From Deltaproteobacteria bacterium (GTDB taxonomy: Bacteria > JAUYMQ01), in the NCBI GenBank assembly GCA_030698575.1, contig JAUYMQ010000519.1, forward strand, positions 1-43,151: 43,151 nucleotides of DNA, read 5' to 3'. The notes under the pieces were generated by a model that ran no database searches, was not told where the DNA came from, and saw nothing but the letters and a program-made list of their open reading frames with translations. The position numbers were made by a program, and so were the translations under genes. Positions 6,760 to 13,140 of this stretch are shown piece after piece (position 1 is the stretch's first letter; each line of letters opens with the position of its first letter).

Positions 6760-8307
6760 CTACTCTCCGTGCATATTTTCTTCAACGCCGTCGGCGATCC
6801 GCGACCGGCGCATACCCCGGCGACCACGCGAGGCAGCATCGCGCCGAGAAACCTTGGTGGCGAAAGTCAACGCCAGGGCGTCGCCATCGTCCGGACTGTC
6901 CAAACCCCGCTCGCGCAAATCCTCTTTGCTCTCGAGCTTGATACGCTCATTCGCCTTGCCGACCCGCCGCTTCTCGCGGGAAATCAGGTCGCGCTCGAGC
7001 GCCGGGTCATTGTCGATCGCCCCGCTCGGCAGCCACCCCTTCATGTCCGCCCACATCTCAGTCGCCTTGTCGTCCCACTGCGGATCGCTCGACGCCGAGC
7101 CAAACATGATTTCGTGAACCTTGTACCCCTTGTCCTTCAGGATGTCGCAGATCGCCCCGCCCAGGTCGCCGCCGTCGATGTTCACGCAATCGGGATCCTC
7201 GTCGTTGATCGCCTGCGCGATCCAGTCAGCGAGCTTCACCGAATCGCGCTCCATGCAGCGCCGGGGCGGCAGGCTGCGGCCATCGCGACCCTTGCGGAAA
7301 CGGATCACGCTCTTGTCCTTTCGGCCGCGGGAAAGGTCTACGCCCATGATGAGCGCCGCGCCCATGTCAAGGGCCACCTCCCGCTCACGCGCCCCCTGCA
7401 CATACTCGGCCGGGATGAACTGCATGTCGCCCTGATTGGGAAACTGCCCGTAGACCTCGACCCGGGCCTCGTCGGAATCCGGGCCGTGCATGTCGATGAT
7501 CTTCTGATACCGATTCGGGTCGGTGCCTTCTACGGTACGCGCATCCAGGCATCGCCGCCGCCACATCCGCGCGAACTTGTGGTGCGTATCGTAGAAGGCG
7601 CCGGAGTTGCGCCGGCCGTTCGAGAACACGAACCAGAAGCGATCCAGCACGGGCTCGGTGAAAAACCCCTCGCAAACCGTCCAGATCGGGGGCGGGATGC
7701 CGCTCGCCTCGTCCATCAGCAGCATCAGCCCGTGCGGGTTGTGCGCCCCGGCGAAGGCGTCAGGCGCCTCTTCGCGCCAAAGCTGCGCCTGGGCGTAGTA
7801 GTAGCCGGTGTCGATCTTCAAATCGCGCTTCACCGCCTCGGCAAACCACGCCTGCGGGCGCAGCGATGTTGCCTGATAATCGAACCAGTGCTCGTTGATG
7901 GAGAGCGTGTGCCACTTGCCCACCTCCGGCCATGTGCGCGAACGCAGTTGGGGCTCGCCGTTCGCCGTCACGATGACCGTCGAGCCGATGCGGGTCGTGG
8001 CGAACCAGTGCACCAACCAACTGACCTCCGCGGACTTGCCGGGTCCGCGGCCGGAAACGGTGGATTTCTGGAACACTTCGGGCAACTGGTCGAGCGCGAG
8101 GCGGCCTTTGTTGTCCTTGATGTGCTGGCTGATTTCGTCCAAGTCCTCCGCTTGCCACTTGCGGGGGCCGTTGATGCCGGCTAGAGGCGTGTTTGCCTTG
8201 CCCCAGGGGTAGACGTAGCGCACGAAGGCGAGCAAGTCGTCAGTGATCGCGGGCGTCCACAGGTCGCGCATCAGTTCTTGCTCTTGCTGGGGAGAGTGCT
8301 TCATCAT
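6760..8307 (-). CDS. terL: Terminase large subunit
   Basis: This 515-residue motor protein packages DNA into the prohead. The N-terminal ATPase carries a Walker A motif GRGPGKS (residues about 86-92) and Walker B LMLLMDEASG. The C-terminal RNase H-like nuclease shows its acidic residues in GVDLSRGRKDKSV, VNIDGGDLGG and the late DGDALALTF. Two adjacent Met codons at the start (MMKHSPQQEQ) leave the exact start open by one codon; no strong ribosome site is seen. It is followed by the 76-residue gene and portal, and preceded, after a 218-base gap, by the small subunit. Confidence 0.93.
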   Translation of the reverse strand: MMKHSPQQEQELMRDLWTPAITDDLLAFVRYVYPWGKANTPLAGINGPRKWQAEDLDEISQHIKDNKGRLALDQLPEVFQKSTVSGRGPGKSAEVSWLVHWFATTRIGSTVIVTANGEPQLRSRTWPEVGKWHTLSINEHWFDYQATSLRPQAWFAEAVKRDLKIDTGYYYAQAQLWREEAPDAFAGAHNPHGLMLLMDEASGIPPPIWTVCEGFFTEPVLDRFWFVFSNGRRNSGAFYDTHHKFARMWRRRCLDARTVEGTDPNRYQKIIDMHGPDSDEARVEVYGQFPNQGDMQFIPAEYVQGAREREVALDMGAALIMGVDLSRGRKDKSVIRFRKGRDGRSLPPRRCMERDSVKLADWIAQAINDEDPDCVNIDGGDLGGAICDILKDKGYKVHEIMFGSASSDPQWDDKATEMWADMKGWLPSGAIDNDPALERDLISREKRRVGKANERIKLESKEDLRERGLDSPDDGDALALTFATKVSRRDAASRGRRGMRRSRIADGVEENMHGE

Positions 8308-8525
8308 CGATATGTAAAAGGCTACAAAAAATAAAGATTTTTGCGTGGCGGATGGGGTTGCGAAAATCGCAATAAGTTGTTGAAATTATTAAAAAATTTT
8401 ATAGGAGTAGCACGGGGCGCTTGCGCCACTCCCCTACAACATGGCGGGCGGCGGAAATCCGCCCCCACCCCCACCCGGCGCCCCCCGGTCGCGCCTGGCC
8501 GACCGCACCACCAAATAAACTCGAG
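8308..8525 (-). other. terS-terL intergenic region with hairpins
   Basis: This 218-base gap holds no convincing gene. On the - strand it contains a GGCGC/GCGCC hairpin near 8417-8435 flanked by imperfectly pairing TAGG/CCTA arms and then an AT-rich run with T6 around 8393-8400. There is also a perfect TTGCGA/TCGCAA stem near 8358-8374 and a GGCGG/CCGCC stem near 8448-8462. The first could be a weak leftward terminator or processing site between the two terminase genes. The AT-rich part contrasts with the GC-rich flanks. Confidence 0.4.
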
Positions 8526-9038
8526 CTAGTCAAATGGATTCACAGCCGGCGAGGATGCGACGGATTCACTATCCGTTGTCACGCTTGGCGCTATCATCGT
8601 GTATTCAGCGTCTTGCACTGGCAGTGCGGGCGCTAGGTCGCAGCCCGGTAGCACCGTACGCTTGCGCGCCTCGATCAGCGTGCCACCCAAATCAACACGT
8701 TCGGTGAGGGTCATGTCGATAGCCTGGCCATAGTCCTTGCGGTTACGCCGCTCTGCAGCCCATTGCCGGGCCGTGATCATGTTACGAGCTCGATGCGGCT
8801 CGATAGTCTCATCGTCCGCTATGGCGATCGACTCATCGATCAGAGTGTGCGCACCCTCGGCGCGCGCTGAAATGTAAGCGCTTTCAAATAGAGGATGTAA
8901 GCGCTTCCATTTGTAGATAGTCTGCCGGGTAATGGATAGCTCATTAGCTATCATTATCAAAGTCTTACCCTCGCGCAACCCGGCGCAAACATACTCGCCA
9001 AGATCATCAGTAAACGGTGCCAGAACGCCTGCAGTCAT
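8526..9038 (-). CDS. terS: Terminase small subunit (Sf6-type)
   Basis: The small terminase recognises phage DNA and loads the large subunit. The protein has an N-terminal helix-turn-helix (LREGKTLIMIANELSITRQT followed by IYKWKRLHPLFESAY) and a helical stretch ARAEGAHTLIDESIAIADDE. It then has the RARNMITARQWAAERRNRKDYG element typical of Sf6 gp1-like small terminases. The tail is low complexity. I prefer the ATG at 9038 (170 aa), just beyond a dyad at 9046-9075. A GTG at 9101 would add 21 residues and run through the dyad and into the iteron array. Neither start has a strong ribosome site. It heads the leftward operon, immediately beside the divergent control region. Confidence 0.8.
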   Translation of the reverse strand: MTAGVLAPFTDDLGEYVCAGLREGKTLIMIANELSITRQTIYKWKRLHPLFESAYISARAEGAHTLIDESIAIADDETIEPHRARNMITARQWAAERRNRKDYGQAIDMTLTERVDLGGTLIEARKRTVLPGCDLAPALPVQDAEYTMIAPSVTTDSESVASSPAVNPFD

Positions 9039-9045
9039 TTGGTAA

Positions 9046-9075
9046 ATACTATCGACGCCGTGAAGCCGATAGTAT
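9046..9075. promoter_or_regulatory. Inverted repeat ahead of terS
   Basis: A perfect 9-bp inverted repeat (ATACTATCG at 9046-9054 and CGATAGTAT at 9067-9075) with a 12-base spacer lies directly upstream of the preferred terS start. Arms 21 bases apart centre to centre would place both on the same face of DNA, as expected for a dimeric regulator. It could alternatively be an RNA stem in the terS leader. Confidence 0.5.
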
Positions 9076-9089
9076 ACGCCTATCAGCGG

Positions 9090-9146
9090 GTTAGTAAACA
9101 CTCACGTTAGCGATCACTCACGTTAGCGATCACTCACGTTAGTAAG
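9090..9146 (+). repeat. 16-bp iteron array in the divergent control region
   Basis: The motif GTTAG recurs at 9090, 9106, 9122 and 9138, exactly 16 bases apart. Two full copies of CACTCACGTTAGCGAT lie at 9099-9114 and 9115-9130, a variant copy at 9131-9146, and partial copies on both sides (9090-9098 and 9147-9156). Regular phasing over five units suggests a protein-binding array. Candidates are small-terminase recognition (pac) or repressor operators; the same GTTAGCG half-site recurs in the palindrome at 9192. Confidence 0.7.
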
Positions 9147-9191
9147 CACTCACACAGACCGTTTGCGGCACATTGTGACAATTTCGGGCAC

Positions 9192-9207
9192 GTTAGCGTC
9201 CGCTAAC
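9192..9207. promoter_or_regulatory. GTTAGCG palindrome, probable operator
   Basis: GTTAGCG (9192-9198) and CGCTAAC (9201-9207) form a perfect 7-bp inverted repeat around TC. The half-site is the core of the 16-bp iterons 50-100 bases to the left, so one protein likely reads both. The palindrome sits 35 bases upstream of the promoter-like elements for the rightward early genes. Confidence 0.55.
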
Positions 9208-9241
9208 CGGCTCAACTACCCGCGTTGACCCTGTTTCGGCT

Positions 9242-9257
9242 TGGCACGCTTCATGCA
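9242..9257 (+). promoter_or_regulatory. Sigma-54-like -24/-12 promoter for the early operon
   Basis: TGGCACGCTTCATGCA matches the sigma-54 consensus TGGCACG-N4-TTGCA at every fixed position but one, with the essential GG (9243-9244) and GC (9255-9256) correctly spaced. The predicted start is about 12 bases after the GC, some 48 bases before the first early gene. A competing sigma-70 reading (TTGACC at 9225-9230, 18-base gap, CTTCAT) has a poor -10 box. The match is by eye only. Confidence 0.45.
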
Positions 9258-9315
9258 TGCATTGCGTTTACCGCAACATTGCGGGACAATCGCACCACCA
9301 ACCAAGGAGCAAACC

Positions 9316-9498
9316 ATGCTACGAGGCACATACAGAATTGACGGATCTTGGGTAGGGTACGACTACGATCGGCAAGCCTGGATTGATACGTCCCCGACCG
9401 CATCGCGAAACCCGCAATTCGCCGCGGGGACCGCAAGCAACCCGCTACCGGAGAAACCCGCCGTCGACGAGTCCACCCGAGTTACCGACATCAATTGA
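9316..9498 (+). CDS. First early gene, hypothetical protein (60 aa)
   Basis: The ATG at 9316 has an AAGGAG site 6 bases upstream; longer in-frame extensions run into promoter DNA. The protein (MLRGTYRIDGSWVGYDYDRQ) is small, hydrophilic, with a Pro/Ser-rich tail. No family is recognised. As the first gene of the rightward block it would be made immediately after infection or induction, a usual place for host-takeover or control proteins (inference). Confidence 0.55.
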   Translation: MLRGTYRIDGSWVGYDYDRQAWIDTSPTASRNPQFAAGTASNPLPEKPAVDESTRVTDIN

Positions 9499-9515
9499 CA
9501 ACAGGAGCCCACACC

Positions 9516-9995
9516 ATGAAACGGATCACCCTCACTCACTTACGCGGCGCGTGCCGCGATCAACGGCGACTGTTCCAGCAGTTGTTCCCCGACGGCGCGC
9601 CGGTCACTGTCCGCGCCGCGCGGAAGGCCGTAAAGGCGCGGTTGGATATTCAGTGGCTAACGCGCTTGCTACCCGCCGACGCGCTGGCAGTCTACCGCGA
9701 GGCCACCGCCACCGCGTGGGCAGCCTACGACGAAGCCACCACCCCCGCGTGGGCAGTCTACCGCGAGGCTACCGCCCCCGTGCGGGCAGTCTACTGCGAA
9801 GCCACCGCCCCCGCGCGGGCAGCCTTCGACGAAGCCATCGCCCCCACGTGGGCGGCCTACGACGAAGCCGTCGCCACCGCGCGGGCAGCCTTAGACGAAG
9901 CCATCGCCCCCGCGTGGGCAGTCTACCGCGAGGCTACCGCCACCGCGCTAGTTAAGGCGCTCCGCGCAGTCCCTGAAAAGGATTCGGCACCATGA
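9516..9995 (+). CDS. Early protein with 11-residue tandem repeats
   Basis: The ATG at 9516 follows an AGGAG site. Residues about 1-55 form a basic, helical head (MKRITLTHLRGACRDQRRLF). From about residue 60 to 145 the protein is eight degenerate copies of an 11-residue unit of the type AxAPAWAVYRE, encoded by 33-bp DNA repeats (about 9690-9945). The alternating small/aromatic pattern suggests a long amphipathic helix or coil. Similar repeat proteins are scattered in phages of proteobacteria (recollection), but I know of no function. Repeat number may vary by slippage. The stop overlaps the next start (ATGA). Confidence 0.65.
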   Translation: MKRITLTHLRGACRDQRRLFQQLFPDGAPVTVRAARKAVKARLDIQWLTRLLPADALAVYREATATAWAAYDEATTPAWAVYREATAPVRAVYCEATAPARAAFDEAIAPTWAAYDEAVATARAALDEAIAPAWAVYREATATALVKALRAVPEKDSAP

Positions 9996-10426
9996 CAAAA
10001 CTTAAGATAGCCCCTTACACGAACTTGCACGGCGCGGACTTGTACGGCGCGGACTTGCACGGCGCGGACTTGCACGGCGCGAACTTGCGCGGCGCAAAAA
10101 ACATACCTGCATATATCATTGCCAATACAACGATATGCGCGGAGGGCGCCCTTACGGTCTACAAAAATACACTGGACGGAATTGTTACGTTGCACATTCC
10201 GGCCGCCGCTGCGCGGTCAAACGCGACCGGTCGTAAATGCCGCGCTGAGTTCGCACTGGTGTTGGAAACACCCCAGCATAAGCCCGCACAATCGAAACAT
10301 AACCCCGCCTTCCTGTACCGTGAGGGGGAAACTGTGCGCCCGGACACGTGGTGCGCTGATCGTTGGCAAGAATGCGCGGGGGGCATCCACTTCTATTTGA
10401 CGCGTTACGAAGCGGAAAACAATTAA
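9992..10426 (+). CDS. Short pentapeptide-repeat protein
   Basis: The gene overlaps the previous stop by 4 bases. The 144-residue protein begins MTKLKIAPYTNL, then has five A(D/N)LxG pentapeptide repeats (about residues 11-35, encoded by 15-bp DNA repeats at 10022-10095). It continues with AKNIPAYIIANTTICAEG and a globular domain resembling the C-terminal DUF5758-type domain of phage pentapeptide proteins. Long pentapeptide proteins mimic DNA, but five repeats are too few for that. The lower-GC globular part differs from its neighbours. Function unknown. Confidence 0.65.
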   Translation: MTKLKIAPYTNLHGADLYGADLHGADLHGANLRGAKNIPAYIIANTTICAEGALTVYKNTLDGIVTLHIPAAAARSNATGRKCRAEFALVLETPQHKPAQSKHNPAFLYREGETVRPDTWCADRWQECAGGIHFYLTRYEAENN

Positions 10427-10446
10427 AGATCGCAGAGGGCAACACT

Positions 10447-10623
10447 ATGAGTTCCTACCTTGACCACAGTCGAGCCTCAGACATGCTCACGTTGCACGCC
10501 GATCTCGAGCAACTAGTATCAGACGTACTCGCCGGCCGGCTTGCTGATGATTGGCAAGCCTGGCGCGAGCGGGCCGAACAATGCCTGAACGCGCTGGACG
10601 CATCGCGCGGCACGTTGGGGTGA
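10447..10623 (+). CDS. Small acidic helical protein (58 aa)
   Basis: The ATG at 10447 lies 21 bases after the previous stop, with GAGGG upstream. The protein (MSSYLDHSRASDMLTLHADL) is helical and acidic, with DDWQAWRERAEQCLNAL near its end. No family is recognised. It belongs to the early block of small genes. Confidence 0.5.
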   Translation: MSSYLDHSRASDMLTLHADLEQLVSDVLAGRLADDWQAWRERAEQCLNALDASRGTLG

Positions 10624-10629
10624 GCAACC

Positions 10630-10731
10630 ATGCGCCACAAAACCCGAACCGCACTGCGCGAAGTCTCCTTAATCCTGGCGGCGTTCATTGCCGCTTGGAT
10701 CCTTTGGCTAGTTAACAACCTTTGGAGGTAG
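10630..10731 (+). CDS. Single-pass membrane micro-protein (33 aa)
   Basis: The 33-residue frame reads MRHKTRTALREVSLILAAFI and continues with AAWILWLVNNLWR. It has a basic N-terminus (inside) and one hydrophobic helix of about 20 residues. It starts 6 bases after the previous gene, and its last codons contain the GGAGG site of the next gene (10736), so both are translated in tandem. Function unknown; small membrane proteins of this type occur among early genes of many phages. Confidence 0.5.
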   Translation: MRHKTRTALREVSLILAAFIAAWILWLVNNLWR

Positions 10732-10735
10732 CACC

Positions 10736-11032
10736 ATGAAATCGAAACTTAGAAAATTTACGCTTTGGACATACGACGTTTGGGGAAATGCCCGGGATGG
10801 TTTCGATGTTAACGACCGATACAAACACGGCGATATAGCCATACGATGCAAGCGCGAGGTCTTCAACGCTGGCACGCCCTGTGAGTTTGAAACCTTTAAC
10901 CCGACTGACCTGCAGTTATCCCGCGCGGCCGGCTTCAGCCGCGTATCGTGGGAAACCCACGGCGACGGGTATTACACTGCGACAACGGCGAACGGCCGTC
11001 CCGTCGGTGAACTGGTGGAAAACACAGACTGA
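10736..11032 (+). CDS. Hypothetical early protein (98 aa)
   Basis: A TGGAGG site 5-10 bases upstream supports the ATG at 10736. The N-terminal block FTLWTYDVWGNARDGFDVND resembles short phage proteins I have seen without a function. The rest is mixed, with two Cys residues (C42, C52 region) and a final GDGYYTATTANGRPVGELV strand pair. It is the last gene before the terminator at 11044-11068. Confidence 0.6.
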   Translation: MKSKLRKFTLWTYDVWGNARDGFDVNDRYKHGDIAIRCKREVFNAGTPCEFETFNPTDLQLSRAAGFSRVSWETHGDGYYTATTANGRPVGELVENTD

Positions 11033-11043
11033 CGAAAGTGAAT

Positions 11044-11068
11044 CGGCGCCCATCGCGGCGCCGGTTTT
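11044..11068 (+). terminator. Rho-independent terminator after the small early genes
   Basis: CGGCGCC (11044-11050) pairs perfectly with GGCGCCG (11057-11063) around a 6-base loop and is followed by GTTTT. It lies 12 bases after the stop of the 98-residue gene and closes the first rightward transcript. Confidence 0.7.
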
Positions 11069-11088
11069 CCGCCGCAACCGCCCGCCCA

Positions 11089-11132
11089 TCATGCTTATAG
11101 GTCGGCCCGTTCATGCTTATAGGTCGGCCCGT
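11089..11132 (+). repeat. 22-bp perfect tandem repeat
   Basis: Two identical 22-base units lie head to tail at 11089-11110 and 11111-11132; each begins TCATGCTTATAGG and ends CGGCCCGT. They sit between the early terminator and the AT-rich iteron region, in DNA without a gene, and may be binding sites. Confidence 0.75.
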
Positions 11133-11134
11133 CT

Positions 11135-11413
11135 GTTCCAATCATTGATTAGAACATTCATTTTCTTTGGAACATTTTATCTCTTTGTTTTATATATATT
11201 GTTCTTATTGTTCTAATTGTTCTAATTAAAATATAACATACTGTACATATAAATATATAACGCCGGTCGCACTGGTCATTAATTAATTTATGCAAATGCG
11301 CGCCCGTTTTTCCCGCCGTAACCGGCAAAAATCAACTAGAACAATTGGAACAAAACAGCATCAAGGACTTACAATCGGAACTTAAAGTGCCGCAATTGGA
11401 ACAATTGGAACAA
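11135..11413. repeat. AT-rich region with 9-bp iterons, candidate origin or operator cluster
   Basis: In this GC-rich genome, bases 11135-11300 are strongly AT-rich. TTGTTC boxes lie at 11199, 11208 and 11217 (9 bases apart, unit ATTGTTCTA). The inverted form GAACAA lies at 11339 and 11348, and again at 11399 and 11408 (also 9 apart, unit GGAACAATT). The two orientations flank about 110 bases of AT-rich DNA (TATATATA, AATTAATTTA). Phased iterons around AT-rich DNA are typical of replication origins and of operators; the sequence cannot decide between them. Confidence 0.55.
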
Positions 11414-11501
11414 AAGTCGTCAAAAGGCCGTTTTAAGCCACAATATAGGCGACGCCGACGCTACTGCGTGGGGGATGTTTGCTGCAGGTTTAGCACAACG
11501 C

Positions 11502-11530
11502 TTGACACGTTGCGATTTCTACAATACGAT
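11502..11530 (+). promoter_or_regulatory. Sigma-70 promoter for the regulator/replication operon
   Basis: TTGACA (11502-11507, perfect -35) and TACGAT (11525-11530, 4 of 6) are 17 bases apart. The expected +1 at about 11537 coincides with the G of an in-frame GTG, so the message would be leaderless. Confidence 0.55.
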
Positions 11531-11536
11531 GCGCCC

Positions 11537-11812
11537 GTGGCACCTACGAATCCTTTCGATGACCCCCCGCCAAGCCAGGCCGAACGTATCATCGCCAAGT
11601 TCGGCGGCGTGCGCAACCTGATGCGGGCATTGCAGCGTCTCGATCCGGGCAAGCACCGTGATCCAGTGAGCATTTATCGCTGGACCTACAGCCGGGAGCG
11701 AGGCGGGACTGGCGGGCTGATCCCTACCGCGGCGATTCCGGACGTGATGGAAGCGGCGCGGCTCGAGGGCATTTTTCTGTCATCCGACGATTTTGACCCC
11801 CGGAGAAAATGA
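11537..11812 (+). CDS. Cro-like small DNA-binding regulator, probably leaderless
   Basis: The 91-residue product from the GTG at 11537 reads (M)APTNPFDDPPPSQAERIIAK, then FGGVRNLMRALQRLDPGKHR, SIYRWTYSRERGG, IPTAAIPDVMEAARLEGIFL and SSDDFDP. The pattern FGGxxxLxxAL, a recognition helix with W, a Pro-x-x-hydrophobic turn and a final GIxLxxxDF is that of the small Cro/YdaS or carph-isopro HTH regulators of phages. The frame is open upstream to 11345 (TTG) and includes a GTG at 11387 with GGAA, but those starts would include the iterons. No other repressor candidate is seen in the window. Its end overlaps the next gene (ATGA). Confidence 0.65.
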   Translation: MAPTNPFDDPPPSQAERIIAKFGGVRNLMRALQRLDPGKHRDPVSIYRWTYSRERGGTGGLIPTAAIPDVMEAARLEGIFLSSDDFDPRRK

Positions 11813-12315
11813 TGGCGGTTCTCGGTATCGATCCTGGTTTGGACGGCGCCCTGGTTCTCTACGGCGGGGACGACGACATTTTGTTGTTCGACATGCCAAC
11901 AGTTGAAACCGTTGTGCACAAGAAAAAGAAACGCCAGATCGACGCCTATCAGGTGGCCAATATGATTGAGCGGCATCGAGATCGCATCACGCACGCCATT
12001 GTCGAGCAAGTCGGATCCATGCCCGAGCAAGGTATCACCAGCGCATTCAACTTTGGGTATGGCGCCGGCGTGCTTTACGGCGTGTTGGCGGCCAACGTGG
12101 TGCCCGTGCAGTTCGTCGCCCCGGCAGTGTGGAAGCGGCAGTTCGGGCTGATCGGCAAGGGCAAGGATGCAAGCCGGATCGCCGCCTCGAGGATCGCGCC
12201 GCACTTTTCCGGCTACTGGCCGCTGAAGAAGCACGATGGGCGGGCGGAAGCCTTTTTGCTGGCCGCCTGGGGCATGCTCCGGGGCGTGCCGGCTAACTTT
12301 GGAGGAACTGACTGA
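11809..12315 (+). CDS. RuvC-like Holliday junction resolvase
   Basis: This 168-residue protein has the RNase H fold signature of RuvC nucleases: the first acidic residue in VLGIDPGLDGALVL (near residue 8), Glu in HAIVEQVGSMPEQG (near residue 66) and a late Asp in KKHDGRAEAFLLAAWG. It also has the FNFGYGAGVLYGVL helix typical of phage RuvC-like proteins. It would cut four-way or branched DNA arising during replication and packaging. Two ATG codons (11809, 11812) overlap the regulator's stop, with GGAG upstream. It leads the replication/recombination operon. Confidence 0.85.
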   Translation: MMAVLGIDPGLDGALVLYGGDDDILLFDMPTVETVVHKKKKRQIDAYQVANMIERHRDRITHAIVEQVGSMPEQGITSAFNFGYGAGVLYGVLAANVVPVQFVAPAVWKRQFGLIGKGKDASRIAASRIAPHFSGYWPLKKHDGRAEAFLLAAWGMLRGVPANFGGTD

Positions 12316-12494
12316 TGACCGATCTGGATTTCACGCATTTCCCCGCGTCAGCCGGCGCGTACAACATGGGCGGCGTGGGTATTTTCCTCGCCACGAAGCC
12401 AAGCGCATTTCACCGCGCCGCCGTCAAGTTCTTTTTCGGCTGGGTGTGGGTGGACAACACCATCAACGTTGCCGCCGCCCCTGACGCGCAATGA
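12315..12494 (+). CDS. Small hypothetical protein (59 aa)
   Basis: The ATG at 12315 shares a base with the resolvase stop (TGATG), and the stop overlaps the next ATG (ATGA), so both junctions indicate coupled translation. The product (MTDLDFTHFPASAGAYNMGG) has a hydrophobic centre (VGIFLATKP, VKFFFGWVWVDN). No family is recognised. Confidence 0.55.
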   Translation: MTDLDFTHFPASAGAYNMGGVGIFLATKPSAFHRAAVKFFFGWVWVDNTINVAAAPDAQ

Positions 12495-12838
12495 GCGCCC
12501 TCATCCAGTGGATATCCCCCGCCGCGTTGTGGGGTCTCGCTGCCGCGTTACCTGCAGTGTTCGCCGAGTACATGTACCGCACGGTCAAGGGTCCGTGGTG
12601 GGAGTGGCTGTGGCTGTGGATTCCGCTGCAACTTGCCATTGGCTACTGCATCTACCGCCTCGTCACGATCCCGAATACGACGCTACTCGACGCTTTCGTG
12701 ATCTGGGCGTTCTCGACGACGTTCATGCGGGTCATCATTTCGGTGACGATTCTGCATGACGACATCAAACCCGGCACGTGGTTCGCATTGGGGCTGCTGC
12801 TGATGGCGCGTATCGCGCAAACTTTTTGGGGACGATGA
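12491..12838 (+). CDS. Membrane protein with about four helices (115 aa)
   Basis: The start overlaps the previous stop. Hydrophobic segments lie at about residues 5-25, 40-60, 66-86 and 94-112, separated by short polar loops (MYRTVKGPWWEW, LHDDIKPG). This is an integral inner-membrane protein inside a replication operon. It could be a superinfection or membrane-anchoring factor, but no motif supports any role. Its end overlaps the next gene (ATGA). Confidence 0.65.
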   Translation: MSALIQWISPAALWGLAAALPAVFAEYMYRTVKGPWWEWLWLWIPLQLAIGYCIYRLVTIPNTTLLDAFVIWAFSTTFMRVIISVTILHDDIKPGTWFALGLLLMARIAQTFWGR

Positions 12839-13140
12839 TGCCACTCCCATCCGATTCGAAAGCACGCAAGAACCTGCCACTCGCTCGGGGGTTGCTCGAC
12901 TACTTCCCCGACGCGCTGGTCGCTGTAGCGGAACTCTCCCAGCGGGGCAACGACAAGCACAATCCGGGCGAAGCCCTCCACTGGTCCCGCGAGAAGTCCA
13001 ACGACCACGCGGACTGCATCGTGCGGCACCTGATGGAGCGTGGTGTCGTGGACCCCGAGGATGGGATTCTGCACGATGTCAAGGTGGCCTGGCGGGCGCT
13101 GGCGATGGCGCAACTGGCGATCGAGGCACGGCGCGATTGA
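12835..13140 (+). CDS. dATP/dGTP diphosphohydrolase N-terminal-domain-like protein
   Basis: Start at 12835 overlaps the previous stop. The 101-residue protein (MMPLPSDSKARKNLPLARGL) carries LDYFPDALVAVAELSQRGND, KHNPGEALHWSREKSNDHAD and VKVAWRALAMAQLAIE. The conserved His/Asp/Glu pattern (NxKHNPG, WxREKSxDHxDCxxRHL) matches the small domain found at the N-terminus of some phage dATP/dGTP diphosphohydrolases and also as stand-alone phage proteins. A nucleotide-pool role is likely; metal-dependent catalysis is inferred only from the His/Asp residues. Confidence 0.7.
   Translation: MMPLPSDSKARKNLPLARGLLDYFPDALVAVAELSQRGNDKHNPGEALHWSREKSNDHADCIVRHLMERGVVDPEDGILHDVKVAWRALAMAQLAIEARRD

Noticed and set aside
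6769-8184. 471-codon rightward frame opposite the terminase gene
   Set aside because: High GC and biased codon use leave long antisense frames open. The opposite strand carries complete terminase motifs, and this product is Arg/Leu/His-rich without motifs.
9090-9156. Possible CRISPR array
   Set aside because: Repeats are 16 bp, contiguous and without spacers; this is an iteron array, not CRISPR.
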